A DNA stretch of 64,000 nt, from the NCBI RefSeq assembly GCF_020283565.1, contig NC_060062.1, forward strand, positions 50,738,439 to 50,802,438, given 5' to 3'. This document shows, piece by piece, positions 12,600-24,353 of the stretch (the first letter of the stretch is position 1; every line of letters begins with the position of its first letter). The translations under genes were made by a program, and so were the position numbers. The notes under the pieces were generated by a model, which was given only the letters and a program-made list of their open reading frames with translations, did no database searches and was not told where the DNA came from. This DNA is from Trifolium pratense (taxonomy: Eukaryota > Streptophyta > Magnoliopsida > Fabales > Fabaceae).

Positions 12600-13119
12600 C
12601 TAAGTGACCATGTCTTCTTGATCATGATTTGTGTGATTATGAATAATCTCACAATTTTCAAAATTGCTAATAGCAACATCACAATGGAATTCGGAAGAAA
12701 TGAACGAATCATCATTTTTTTTTCCTTGGGGTACGGTCATGCCAATGGGGGTGTGGGTAGTATTATGGTCATGTTTAGGAAGAGGGGTAGTTTGGTCCAT
12801 GGGGGAGGTCACGTGGGGTGGTTGGTTTTCTTCAAGGAAAACTAGTTTTTTTGGGTCAATTAAAATAGGTGGGGTCACAATTTGGTTAATAGGGATGTAT
12901 GAGACATTTTGAATAGGAATGTTTGGATTCTTGTTTGATGTGTTCGCTTTATTTGGATTGGATGTGGCTGACACAATTTCTTTAGGTGTAGTGGCTTGGT
13001 TAATTAGTTGACTTGGTCTGATTGGTTCATTATTTTTGGTCTCATCATGACGGTGACGTTTTGGGTCAACACTGCCTTTATTGGGCCGTGCAATGTTGTT
13101 GGCATGTGGCATGTGGCAT
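12600..13119 (-). pseudogene. LINE ORF1, C-terminal part
   Basis: An open frame of 170 residues ends at 12600, rich in Asn, Pro, Thr and His and of low complexity. ORF1 of plant L1 elements encodes a nucleic-acid-binding protein whose C-terminal part is often like this. The N-terminal domain and zinc knuckle are missing because the element is cut at 13119. The apparent Met at 13112 is just the first ATG left after truncation. Confidence 0.7.
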
Positions 13120-13421
13120 GTGATTCAAATTAAGTTGGTAATTTTAAGTTTTCTAATATCTCATTTTTATTCAATTTTCAACTATAAAATTAAGTTGCTT
13201 ATTAATTGGAGTACTTATTTGAAATAGTGTTTGACCTTACTTTTTCTTTTAAGTGATTATAAGTTAAAAAAAAATCAGGCCAAACACTTATTTTTTTCAA
13301 CTTAATTATCATTTTAAGTTAAATTTGTTTGGTAAAATAGATTAATAACTAACTTATCATGAATTCATGATCATCTATATTTAAAAGATAATTATCCTAA
13401 TAATATAACAAACTTAAAAAA

Positions 13422-13423
13422 AG

Positions 13424-13511
<88 letters not shown>
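13422..13511. repeat. (AAT)n microsatellite
   Basis: About 29 consecutive AAT units, uninterrupted by eye. Likely to be polymorphic in length. Confidence 0.97.
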
Positions 13512-13512
<1 letters not shown>

Positions 13513-13859
13513 TTAAAAAAGATGATTATCATAAATTCCTTTTTTCATGAAAATAAATTATTATTTTTAAGTCATTTATATTGTGTTTTTTAGATTAAAA
13601 AAAAGACACTTCTTATTTTAATAATTTTATCAAAATTATATTTGGTCCTACTTCTCCTTAAAAGAAGTAAAGAAGTAAAAAATAAGGAGGGTCAAACGGG
13701 CACTTAGATACATTAAAAGTTTGATGTATCGAGTCTATATTATAATTTAGATACATCAAATTTTGAATATACGTAAAAAGTGAATATTTTTTTATAATTA
13801 GGAACGGATGAAGTATATGATAATGTGTGGCGTTGTTTTAATCATTTTTTGCTTCCATT

Positions 13860-15029
13860 CTGAACTTGACTCTAGCATATGTTATAATATTTTATTGAAA
13901 CATATGGATTATTGCTATTGTTTCCATAATTTGAGAAGTTAGGAGCCTCAAATTGGCTGATAATTGTGAACATCGATAAAGAACTAAAGGATTCTGAAGT
14001 TTGGAGTGCTTATGCCCCTGATATATACAGCAAAGTTCGAGTCGCCGAGGTTTGTGAGTAATGCCCCTATTAAACAATTTCATGTTGTACACCTCAGTTT
14101 GGTCTAAACTATATGTAAACTTTTGAGAACAAAATTGAGTTTTTCCCAACACCTCTTTGACTTGTCTTTAATTATTTGTTGTACAGAAAAAATTTACATG
14201 GCCTCCGGAATACAAAGACAAAGTGCGACGCAATTTTGATAAAAGGGGTGCATCTAAGATCTCGCAGATAATGCAAGAAGTTCGGAAAGATTTAGAAGAT
14301 AGACCAACTTGGTAGATGGGAGATCGAGGGAGTGTGAGATGACTTGACGAAATATTGGAAGTCGTCCAAGTCAACAATGAAGAATTTGATGATGATCCTA
14401 GTGGAGATTTTGGTGAAGGCAGGAATGAAGATTTTGATGTAAAACTTGATGATTAGGACATTTTGATGAACTTAATGCATTTAGTTAGTATTATAGTCAA
14501 AATTGATGGTGTATGAACATTTTGGGATATTTCGATTAGTTTATAATGATTGGGACATTTTGATGGACATTAATTTTTTTTTTTTTTTATAAGCATTATG
14601 ATTTATGATGGACATTATGATTTATGTTATGATATGATTATTAAATGTTTTATTAATATTCATTTTTGTTTTTAATAAAAAAGAATAAAATAATGATTAC
14701 TGCAAAAAATCCAGGTGAAGTTCCTGCGGATTTATTTGCGAAAATGTACTGGGGATTTTTTTAAGGATTTAACCGTGGAAACAAGCTTCCTGAGGATTTT
14801 CCTGCGGTTTTTAATTCCAATTACCTGCGGAAACATTTGCTGCGGATTATTTCTTATTTTCGGCAGAATATTCCGCAGGAAAGTTTTCTAGTATTCTAAA
14901 ATCCGCAGGAAACAATTACCCACGAAGGTATTAGCCAGGAACCAAAATCCTTGAAAAAATTCGCAGAAAATGTATTTCCTGCAAATTTTTGGTCAAAATC
15001 CGCAGGAAAAGAACAAATTTCTAGTAGTG
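13860..15029 (+). mobile_element. CACTA-type transposon remnant, 3' part
   Basis: Right terminus at 15029: the sequence read on the minus strand begins CACTACTAGAAATTTG. Inside it is a subterminal array of TCCGCAGGAAA / TTTCCTGCGGA repeats at about 14710-15010. Upstream at 14187-14315 is a piece of a plant Ptta/En/Spm-type transposase. The left terminus was not found, so the left limit is approximate. It probably represents the transposase-side end of an old element. Confidence 0.6.
14187..14315 (+). pseudogene. Transposase fragment (Ptta/En/Spm type)
   Basis: After an acceptor-like TTGTACAG at 14179-14186, the frame reads KKFTWPPEYKDKVRRNF and continues through SKISQIMQEVRKDLEDRPTW to a TAG. 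This resembles the conserved stretch in plant Transposase_24-type proteins (a long chain ending in a PxW motif). No complete gene is present; nearby DNA to 14455 may hold further decayed codons. Confidence 0.55.
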
Positions 15030-15641
15030 AATAAGTGGTAGGGTTGCATCCATGTCAAACATGTCTCAAGATACAAAAAACACAGCCTTTCAAATCTTTG
15101 CCAAATCATATTCCAATACGTACAAGTTTTCTGGTAATCTAACTATTGGGCTTCTTACTATGGACCACCTGTTATGTTGTTTTTTTTTTTTTTTTTTTTT
15201 TTATAGTTATCTTTGTGTTTAATTGCATTGGAAACAAAAATATATAAAACGAAAAATTCATCCATAATATAAAAAATAGCCATCCATGTATTTTAATCAA
15301 TAAATTAAAAACAACTTAATCAACCAAAAAAAAAAACTTCAATTTAATATCAGTATCAACCTTTAGCTACCTAAAAAGAGTTATCCTTCGTCAACAAATT
15401 ATAGCTCAACAGGCAGAAATGTCAAAATTGCTAGCTCGGATACTATGGTCCATCCACTTTTATGTGAGATTCTAATGATATTTCCTCTATTTAAAAAAAA
15501 AAAAAAGAGTTATCCTTTATCCTATTGGTATTCTCCAAATCTCTTATCATAAGTCATTTTTCTTGAAAATCAGATAACCTAAATAAGAGAACTTATATTC
15601 ACATTTTGGTAGTGATAAGTAAGAATCATTAGTGATATTTT
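15030..15641. other. Intergenic, no gene seen
   Basis: AT-rich spacer with a poly-T run near 15180-15202 and a poly-A run near 15490-15505. No coding or repeat structure recognised. Confidence 0.5.
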
Positions 15642-15758
15642 CGCTAAAAGAAATTTGATTTTTGGCAACGTTTTTTTTCGTTACAAGTCGTTACAAGGAA
15701 GATTTGCCAACGGCTTTAACGAAAAAAGGCGCTGCTAAAAATCAAATTTTTTTTAGTG
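15642..15758. repeat. Tiny CACTA-like MITE
   Basis: The right end read in reverse starts CACTAAAAAAAATTTGATTT and continues TTAGCAGCG; the left end starts CGCTAAAAGAAATTTGATTT and continues TTGGCAACG. The inverted repeats are about 28 bp in a 117-bp element. Non-coding. Confidence 0.6.
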
Positions 15759-15819
15759 TTTACTTACTTTTTTATCTGAATTTTAATTTATTTAATTAAA
15801 TTAATTAATTCATGACATT

Positions 15820-16174
15820 TGTTAAGAGTCCCACATCGGTTGAGAGATGGTCTGACTAAGTGTTTATATACTAGAGGCAATCCTCACCTTACAAGCCGGT
15901 TTTGTAAGGATGAGTTAGGCCCAATACTCATTTCTAAGATGGTATCAGAGCCTCTCCACGATCCGTTGTGCCACTTGTTATCAGGTTTCCGTTATCGGGC
16001 CACCTACCGTTTATATCCACGCACCAAGCCCAATAGTGCTGGGCGTGAGGGGGTGTGTTAAGAGTCCTACATCGGTTGAGAGATGGTCTGACTAAGTGTT
16101 TATATACTAGAGGTAATCCTCACCTTACAAGCCGATTTTGTAAGATGAGTTAGGCCCAATAGTCATTTCTAAGA
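15820..16174 (+). mobile_element. TRIM (terminal-repeat retrotransposon in miniature)
   Basis: Two direct LTRs of about 120 bp, 15820-15939 and 16056-16174, both starting TGTTAAGAGTCC. Directly after the left LTR is TGGTATCAGAGCC, the classic primer-binding site for initiator methionine tRNA. Directly before the right LTR is a purine-rich tract GGGCGTGAGGGGGTG. Flanks are ACATT and ACACT, a 5-bp TSD with one change. The internal region is 116 bp and non-coding, so it can move only with proteins from another element. The two LTRs differ at several positions by eye. Confidence 0.9.
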
Positions 16175-16798
16175 ACACTTATTTCAAGTAAAATAAAAAA
16201 TAAAAAATTATAAAAAAAAAAAAAAAAAAGTAAGAAGGAGCTCTTGAGAGGAATAGAAAAGCTTCAAGTCAAGTGTAAGATACTAATAAGGCCGACATTT
16301 CAATTTTTTTTTACGTAATATACTTTTCTTTTTGTCACATTACTACATGAGATTTACTTTTCTCACCTTATCGATTACTCGCACGCCCTACGATTTTTCC
16401 ATTTTACCTGTTCGCGACTTAAGTCGCGGACGTTGTAAAATGAGTAGTTTTTGAGTAATTTCACCCTTATCGTCCGCTACCTAAGTCGCAGACCCGTCGG
16501 TTGTCTAAAGCACCTGCACAAGTCAAAGGAATGCGAAGTGGCCAATTTTAATTCGCCCTTGGTGATGCAAAATTGCCTATAAATAGCCACATTCACCGAA
16601 TTGAAGCCACATACCTCTCCCACTTAGGTTTTCTTGCATATATTTTGTTTTAGTTTATTTAAATTTTCTCATTTTATGTGTAAATTTTCGCACGGTCCTT
16701 TGTTTAGTTTGTTTACTAGGTAGTTTATTCAATAATAAGAGCAAGAAGATTAGATGAAATATTCAAATTGATGTAATTTTTGTGTCTATTGTGCTAAT

Positions 16799-17066
<268 letters not shown>

Positions 17067-18178
17067 TATATTTGAATTGCAACTTTGTTCATTTACTGAC
17101 TCTGCTGATGTCTGTCAAATTGCCTTCCGCTATCTAAGTCGCGGCCACCCTACGTTTCACGTCCGCGACCTAAGTAGCGGAACAGTCGATGGTCAAGTCA
17201 TCCCACTCAGTCAAAGGTCTGTCACGTACGTGACCAATTTTAATTGGCCACAGGTACGTCCAAAATGCCTATAAAAGGACTTCTTGATTGATCAAAAATC
17301 ACAAACACTTCTCCTTGTTATTCTTCTTCTGTCAATTTTTTTTAATTGGTTATAATGTATAGTTTTTATCATTTCGTGCTTAAGTGGCCGCCAAGTCTTC
17401 CGTCGACTAATCTTATCGCAGCTAACGGTGTTGTTTAGTAACCATTGTTGGCTGCAGTATTTTATTCGACAGGGAACTTTTGTGTCCCAATGTTTAGCTA
17501 CAGTAAGATTAGTCGAAAACAAAGGCGAAAAGAGAATCATGGCCGGTAAGACCACAATAATATCTTGGTCACGATGGTATCATGATCTGTCAGCCGAGCT
17601 TTCTGTGTTGTAGGCTCTGCTTTGAGAAGTTCTTAGATGATGCCGAAGTGTTCGATAACAGATGGCAGGTCGAATATTTTCATCCTTATGAGATAACACA
17701 AATTTGATTGTAATTGCAATGTAATTTTTGTGTCTATCATGTAATATTAGTCGGCACAGACCACTCTTCTGACTGCCTGATCAGTGGTGTATCTGCAGCC
17801 GATTTTATTTATGTAATTTTTAGTTTTCCTAAGGATGAAATTCCTTATAGTTGAAACGGAAAAATTGTTTAATTATACGTAGTATATATGATTTGTATTT
17901 CTTCTTTGCATTTTCGGTTATATACATTGTTCAGCGTTCTTGTTAATATTACTGTAAAACACACGTCCGCTACTTAGGTCGTGGACGTAGTAACGCCATA
18001 GGGTGTTTGGTAGGGCTTGCGCCTTCAACTTGCAACAAAACTGAAATTTTTCTCACGTCCGTTACTTAGGTGACGGACAAGATTCCGTTACCTAAGTCAC
18101 TGACAGGGGTATATTGGTAATTTTGTAGGGCGTGTCCCATAATTGGTTGGATGGCAAAAGTAATTATCTTACTACATT

Positions 18179-18745
18179 TGTTAACTTACTAGCCTATGTA
18201 CCATGCAGAACTGGGCCACAGACACTTGGCCGGCCCTAACCCAAGCTAGGTAGTTTTTTCTTTTTTTACTTTTCGGATTACCAGATATACGTATGTAATT
18301 TTTACCGCCGTTAGTAATAATTAATATTCATCAATTAATCTATGTGATACACAAGATAGACTATCTTTCTTCCAAATGAATGATTTTCATACACAATAGC
18401 CATAAATCAAACCCCTCAATACCTACTTAGGTAGTCAAAAAAATTTACCACTTAAAATAATTCATCGTCCAAAATTAGATTTATCTTTCAAATATTTGTT
18501 TTGGATTTATCTTGCAAACATTTGTTGTCATGGGGCCAAAATGTATTGTCGTAAGGGACCATATTTATTTTTTGTGTTATTGTAGTTCTAAAGTAAGTGG
18601 CCATATTTATTTTTTTAGTTATTATAGTTATAAAGTAGTGGTATTCCAATTTCCACATCCAACACAATCTTTTCGGTTTTTCTGCGACAAACACATCCAA
18701 TAAGTTGAATTTATATCGTTCGTTATCATGATATCAAACAAAGTT
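18179..18745. other. Intergenic, no gene seen
   Basis: AT-rich spacer. A loosely repeated pair, CATATTTATTTTTT near 18548 and 18602, is visible. No coding sequence recognised. Confidence 0.45.
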
Positions 18746-18793
18746 ACTATCACGACCACCACCACTAAAACCTTACCCATTTCGACAAAAATG
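18746..18793 (+). other. Possible 5'-UTR relic of an SSL gene copy
   Basis: CACCACTAAAACCTTACC at 18760-18777 is identical to 18 nt in the 5' UTR of SSL copy B (25832-25849), and an ATG follows at 18791 at a similar distance. No exon 1 coding match follows it. Could be a decayed duplicate promoter/UTR or chance. Confidence 0.35.
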
Positions 18794-19229
18794 AGTTAAA
18801 ACGAGATTTTTTTTAACACGTATGTTGATGTAAATGGCTAGAAAGAAGGACATTAATAAATTGATTAAGAAAATTAAAATGCATTAAAGAAGTCATGCAC
18901 AAATGCTTCTAAACGAAGAAAATGCATCATTCTTATCTCTACCCATCACCTTCTTCTCAACACAAAATGCATATTAAAACCCAGAGAACGTGAGTAAGAG
19001 AGAAGAATGATACATTTTTTGAGGATTTGAATGCATTTGGAATGTGAGGAAGAGAAAAGATGCATTTTTTATGAGTTTGGATGCATTTGCACGTGATTTT
19101 TCTAATGTATTTTATCCTTTTTTAATCAATTTATTAATTTTATTTCATTCTTTATGTCAAATTACAATCACACGTGTTAAAAGATTGTCACATTAAAGAC
19201 ATATGTGAACTTCTTAACTGACCCACGAG
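18794..19229. other. Intergenic, no gene seen
   Basis: Contains two similar stretches with GAGAAGAATGATACATTTTT (near 18999) and GAGAAAAGATGCATTTTTT (near 19051), suggesting a short tandem duplication. No coding sequence recognised. Confidence 0.4.
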
Positions 19230-19616
19230 AAGGGAGATCGACATTTTGCCTGGTGGATGTTCTGTTGTTTGGATGAGTAGGCAGGAAACATGCTTGTCTG
19301 AATTTGACTGGAGTTTCTCCACTTGTCGGACTAGGGGTTGGAGATTTTATTGTAGGACAGACAACCCTTAAAGCTGCTTCAAGCAAAATGACCAAACATG
19401 AGAAAACATGTTCTGACAATCAACACGTTTTTATACCGTTTGCATTTGACACTTGGCTTTCTAGCACCGGAGGCTGTAAACCTTTTAAACAAAGTTCAAA
19501 AGGTCATGCATAGTAATGTTGTGTCGCATAGGTTGATGAATGCAGTTTTTCAAAAATTGAGTTTTTCTATCCAAAAAGATTTAGCGGCGCAACTTGTTGC
19601 ACGTCTACCTTTTGTT
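19230..19616 (+). pseudogene. Degenerate protein fragment, cut by the copia insertion
   Basis: Two overlapping plus-strand frames read together like one ancestral protein. One has HACLNLTGVSPLVGLGVGDF and later HVFIPFAFDT (to 19513). After a frameshift near 19455 the other continues LAPEAVNLLNKVQ and ends IQKDLAAQLVARLPFVC. I recall this type of sequence as the C-terminal tail of plant retroelement-associated hypothetical proteins, often mislabelled auxilin-like; that identification is from memory. It stops exactly where the LTR element begins, so the copia inserted into it. Confidence 0.5.
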
Positions 19617-19891
19617 TGTTAGAGTGGAGAAGAGAGTGGGAGAGAGGGAATAGTTTCATCAATGAGGATTGATTATTATTGATCTTAGAAATACAATTTA
19701 TAGAGATACAAATTGTAGTGTGATACTTGGTTAACAAGTAACCATGAATAGAGTAACTAATTCAAGTTAGTTACTAACCATCTAACAAACTAAGGTAGTT
19801 ACAACAATCAAACTAATAACTAACTTGCTAAGAAAGTAACTAACAAGTTGTTGATTGTTTTCACCAAGTCATTGGATTATATTTCTCAACA
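19617..19891 (-). repeat. 3' LTR of the copia element
   Basis: 275 bp, TG...CA ends. Aligns with 24052-24348 except for a few substitutions and the 22-bp duplication. The polypurine tract lies at 19892-19902 on the minus strand. Confidence 0.95.
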
Positions 19892-19898
19892 CACCTCC

Positions 19899-22800
19899 TC
19901 AATCCAATGTCTTGTCTGCAATCATGGTAATGCCTACCATTTTCCTTAATTCTTTGAATCTATCAGCCTTCAGTGGCTTGGCCATGATGTCTGCAATTTG
20001 AATTTCTGTTCTGCAATGCATCACATTCAATTTGCCTTTGCTGACTTGGTCTTTTAGAAAGTGATACTTGGTTTCAATGTGCTTTGACCTTCCATGTGCA
20101 ATGGGGTTCTTTGCCAAGCTGATTGCAGATTTATTGTCAACATTCAATCTCATAGGCTTCACATAGTTGATCTTCAATTCTTCTAGTAAGGATTCAAGCC
20201 AAACTACTTGACAAGCTGCTTGTGCTGCTGCTACATACTTAGCCTCACAACTAGATAATGCTACTATGTTCTGCTTCTTTGAAGACCATGAGATAGGTGA
20301 ATTTCTGAACCTGAACCAGTAACCTGATGTGCTCCTTCTATCATCTTTGTCTCCACACCAGTCAGAGTCTGAAAAACCTTCAAGTTCAATTTGAGTTTCA
20401 CTGTTGCTTGTTGGAAAAGTTAGACCATAATCCTGTGTACCCTTCAAGTATCTTAGGATCCTTTTTGCTGCAATCAAGTGAAAAGTTTTAGGCTTACTCA
20501 TGAACCTACTCACTGAGCCCACTGCATAGTTAATGTCTGGTCTTGTATTGCAAATGAACCTCAAGTTGCCAACTACCTGCTTGAAAAAGTAGCATCAACT
20601 GCTTGTTCATCTTCATTTTTTGACAATTTCAAATTTGCATCCATTGGAGTTTCAGCTGCTTTGCAATTCTCCATTTGAAATCTCTTCAATACATCTTCAA
20701 TGTATTTTTTCTGATGCAATACAATACCATTTGAAGCATAGTGAAATTCTAATCCAAGGAAGTAATTGAGTTTGCCCAAGTCACTCATTTCAAACTCACT
20801 TTTCAATCTCCCCTTGAATTTCTCAATGCTAGTTGTGCTGTGACCTGTAATCAGCAAATCATCTACATACAGGGAAATGACTATAGCATCTGAGATATCA
20901 CTTCCCTTCATGTATACACCAATTTCAACAATGCACTTCACAAAACCTTCCTTTTGCAGAAATTCATCACTCCTTTTATTCCAAGCTCTTGGAGCTTGTT
21001 TAAGGCCATATAAAGCTTTGTTAAGCTTATACACTTTGTTCTTTTCTGATGCAATTTCAAATCCAGGTGGTCGCAGTACATAAACCTCTTCTTTCAATGG
21101 ACCATTGAGAAAAGCAGATTTTACATCCATATGGTATAGTGACCAATTGTATGAACTGGCTATTGCAATCACTAACCTGATAGTTTCCATTCTTACTACT
21201 GGTGCATACACCTCAGTGTAATCAATTCCTTCTTGCTGAAGAAATCCTCTTGCAACCAGCCTTGACTTGTGTTTCACTATCTTACCATCTGGATCCTTTT
21301 TCAATTTGAACACCCATTTCACACTAATAGCTTTTTTTTGTGGAGGTAGCTCAACTAGTTTCCATGTGTGATTCTTTTCAATTGAATGGAGTTCTTATTT
21401 CATTGCTGCATTCCACTTTGAACTTGCTACAGCTTCTTTCCAGTTAATTGGCTCAGCATCTGCCATGAATGTTAAATGTACCAAGTCACCATATTCATTC
21501 ACTACACTATCTTAGGTGAATTCATGATCATTAAGCCTGACAGAGGGAAATTTGTTTCTAATTGATCTCCTTGGAGCTTGAGCAGGCACTGATGATAATT
21601 GAATTCTATCATCATCATCATCATCATCACTTGATGTATGCATATCTCCTTCATGATGTGTGCCTTGATTTTGATTATCTACTAGTTGATGTGTGATTGC
21701 AGCATCATTCAATCCATCTTCCAGTTGCATTGTGACTTGTTTGTTTGCTTCTGAGCTCCATTTCCATTGTGATTTTTCATCAACAGTCACATCTCTGCTA
21801 ATCAAACTTTCTTATTGTTGGGATTATACATTCTGTAGGCACCTGTAGCATCATATCCAATGAGAATCAACTTTTCACTTTTATCATCTAGCTTTCTTCT
21901 TTTCTCATCTGGAATATGTCTGTAACACAGTGAACAAAAGATTCTCAAGTGTTTCATACTTGGTTTATGACCTATCCATAATTCCTCTAGTGTGTTATCC
22001 TTCAATCTCTTTGTAGGACACCTGTTCAACACATATGCTGCAGTGTTGACAGCTTCACCCCAATAGCACTTTGGTAAACCTTTACCCTTCAACATAAATC
22101 TAGCCATATTGAGTAGAGTTATATTCCTTCTTTCTGCTAAACCATCATGTTGAGGTGTGTAGGGAGCTGTCACCTCATGAATGATACCTTTCTGAGTACA
22201 GTAAGTTTGAAATTCCTTAGAATTGTACTCTCCACCTCCATCAGTTCTAAGTACCTTTAGCTTATTTTCACTTGTCTTTCAGCTAGTACACAGAAATTCT
22301 TGAACATTGAAAATACTTCACTCTTTTCTTTCAGCAGATAAATCCAGACTTTTCTGGTGAATTCATCAACACAAGTCATAAAATATATGCTATCTCCTAG
22401 AGTTGGAACTTCAATTGGTCCACACACATCAGAATGGACTACATCAAGTGGTTGTTTTGACCTAGAGTACACTGAACTCTTGAATGAATTCCTGGGTTGC
22501 TTGCTTACAAAGCAACCTTCACACAACTTGTCTGGTGTGTGAATCAGTGGTAACCCTACAACCATCTTCTTATTACACAAGTGATTCAAAATTTTGAAGT
22601 TCAAATGTCCACACCTGTAATGCCACAGCCATTTCTCATCTTAAGTGATCAAACTTGAAAAACACTGAAATGCAGAAGCTTGAAGATTTACTTTGAATGT
22701 TCTATTTTTTGACAATGGAGCTTTCAGAATCAACTTGTTCTTAGGGTCAAATACTTCAATGCTATGATCTTTTGTGGAGTAATTGAACCCTTTCTCAAGT

Positions 22801-23958
22801 AACTGTCCAAGACTCAACAGGTTGTGCTTCATAGATGGTACATACAACACATCAGTGACAAAAGTGTGATTACCATTCTTCCTTTGAACCATCACTTTGC
22901 CTTTGCCTTTTACTGATATAGTGCTGTCATCTGCAAATTTCACTATGCTTTTGAAATTTTCATCAAATTCCAATAACCAATCTCTATGACCTGTCATGTG
23001 ATTTGAGCATCCAGTGTCAAGATACCATAACTTTGAGGTATCATTTTCTGAGTTTGACGTCACCATCATCAAAACACCATCTGAGTCTGAATCATTGTGT
23101 CTTGCATGATTTGCCTCATTCTCTTGCTTCTTCTTTCCCTTGCTTCTACACTAAGAAGCATAGTGACCCCACTTTTCACAGTTGTAGCATTGAATCTTGC
23201 TTTTGTCACTCTTCTTTCCACCATTCTTGCCCTTGATGAAACTGTCTTTCCTTGAAGATTCGGGTTGATCTTGATCACCATTGTGATCATTACTGAACTC
23301 AGCCTTTCCCTTATGCTTATTCCATTTATTCTTTCCCTTTCCATTCTTATTCCATTGACCTCCATTTTTTGCATATAAAGCATGATCTTGAGTAGCTTTG
23401 TTGTCTTTCTTTTCTTTCCTTTCTTGCAACGTCTGTTCATGTGTCTCAAGTGAACTTTGTAACTCATTTACTGACATTGTAGACAGATCTTTTGATTCCT
23501 CAATTGCTACCACTATGTGATCATATTCAGAGTTCAAGGTTCTAAGCACTTTTTCAATGATTTGTACATCAGAGATTACTTCACCATAGTTTTTCATTGA
23601 ATTGACCAGAGTTTGCAATCTTGTAAAATACTCACCAATGGATTCTTTATCCAACATACCCAGCAATTCATATTGCCTTTGAAGAGATTGAAGTTTCACC
23701 TTCTTGACTTTATCTCCTCCACCATGAGCATTACTGAGTATCTTCAAAATTTGATGAATCCACGCATTGATGGATCGAGAACAAGGCCTTACTGTCTTTC
23801 TTCTTGACTTCTTTGAAAGCAGTTTGCTCATAACCAGTGGTGATGAGATCTTCAACATCTTGATAGCTGAAGATTACATTCATCTTCACACACCATTGGT
23901 CCCAATTCTTGCCATCAAGAATTGGAAGATTTGCAGGGAAACTGTTGTTATTATTCAT
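19899..23958 (-). pseudogene. Copia gag-pol, multiply interrupted
   Basis: Reads from an ATG at 23958 (MNNNNSFPANLPILDGKNW) to a stop at 19899. Recognisable parts: UBN2-type gag; CCHC zinc knuckle CYNCEKWGH (about 23190-23160); protease LWYLDTGCSNHMTG; GAG-pre-integrase CGHLN; integrase ([25 protein letters not shown]); RT (WVFKLKKDPDG, YVDDLLITG); and RNase H (SDWCGDKDDRRSTSGYWF). Breaks seen: frameshift near 23735; TAG at 23151 inside the zinc knuckle; TAA at 22641; frameshift near 22262; frameshift near 21803; TAG at 21512; TAA near 21395; frameshift near 20577. The element cannot make its own proteins. Confidence 0.93.
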
Positions 23959-24051
23959 CTTGCAGTAACAATGAATCAAGGGTGGAAGGAATGGTTGAAT
24001 TCTATGTGAAAAGGGAATTAGATCAAACCTAAAAGGCTAACTGATACCACT

Positions 24052-24348
24052 TGTTAGAGTGGAGAAGAGAGTGAGAGAGAGGGAATAGTTTCATCAATGA
24101 GGATTGATTATTATTGATCTTAGAAATATAATTTATAGAGATACAAATTGTAGTGTGATACTTGGTTAACAAGTAACCATGATTAGAGTAACTAATTCAA
24201 GTTAGTTATTAACCATCTAACAAACTAAGGTAGTTACAACAATCAAACTAATAACTAACTTGCTAAGCAAGTAACTAACAAGTTATTGATTGTTTTCACC
24301 AAGTCATTGGATTGTTTTCACCAAGTCATTGGATTGTATTTCTCAACA
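24052..24348 (-). repeat. 5' LTR of the copia element
   Basis: 297 bp, TG...CA ends; contains a 22-bp tandem duplication near 24295-24338 absent from the other LTR. TSD TTGTT follows at 24349-24353. Confidence 0.95.
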
Positions 24349-24353
24349 TTGTT

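Larger units (their letters stand above)
8376..13119 (-). mobile_element. 5'-truncated L1-type LINE, 17-bp TSD
   Basis: Flanked by a perfect 17-bp target-site duplication, GTGATTCAAATTAAGTT at 8359-8375 and 13120-13136. On the minus strand the order is the tail of ORF1 (12600-13119), ORF2 (12559-8471), then a short 3' UTR with a CTTTT-rich tract (8393-8470) and a short terminal A run. The 5' end cuts into ORF1, the usual result of incomplete target-primed reverse transcription. At the 5' junction GCATGTG repeats just before the TSD. Only one nonsense codon interrupts ORF2, so the copy looks fairly young. Confidence 0.9.
7351..13816. repeat. Nested set of MITE-type inverted repeats holding a LINE
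   Basis: Three inverted-repeat pairs sit inside one another. The outer pair is about 7351-7394 against 13773-13816, with ACTCCTTCAGTCC-like ends typical of Mariner/Stowaway elements and flanking TA. The second pair is GTGCCTGTTTGACCCTCC at 7392-7409 against its complement at 13686-13703 (one mismatch). The third is GTTTGGCCCGACTATTTT at 7731 onward against the complement at about 13261-13286. The LINE at 8376-13119 and a small MITE at 7456-7690 lie inside. The simplest reading is successive insertions into one another. The flanks also carry a long (AAT)n tract. Confidence 0.6.
19617..24348 (-). mobile_element. Ty1/copia LTR retrotransposon, both LTRs, coding region broken
   Basis: The LTRs are 19617-19891 (275 bp, 3' LTR in element sense) and 24052-24348 (297 bp, 5' LTR), both TGTTAGAGTGG...CTCAACA. 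The 22-bp length difference is a tandem duplication in the right one (TTTTCACCAAGTCATTGGATTG unit). TSD TTGTT at 19612-19616 and 24349-24353. Primer-binding site TGGTATCAG on the minus strand just inside the right LTR (about 24042-24050); polypurine tract TTGAGGAGGTG just inside the left LTR. Order gag, protease, integrase, RT, RNase H is that of Ty1/copia. Confidence 0.95.

Noticed and set aside
15820..16061. 80-aa open frame
   Set aside because: Read-through of the TRIM LTR and primer-binding site; TRIMs are non-coding.
17350..17760. Gene fragment resembling an RNase T2 or other enzyme
   Set aside because: A few short words (FYHFVLKWPPSLPS) invited this, but no active-site motif follows and stops are frequent. 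Not supportable.
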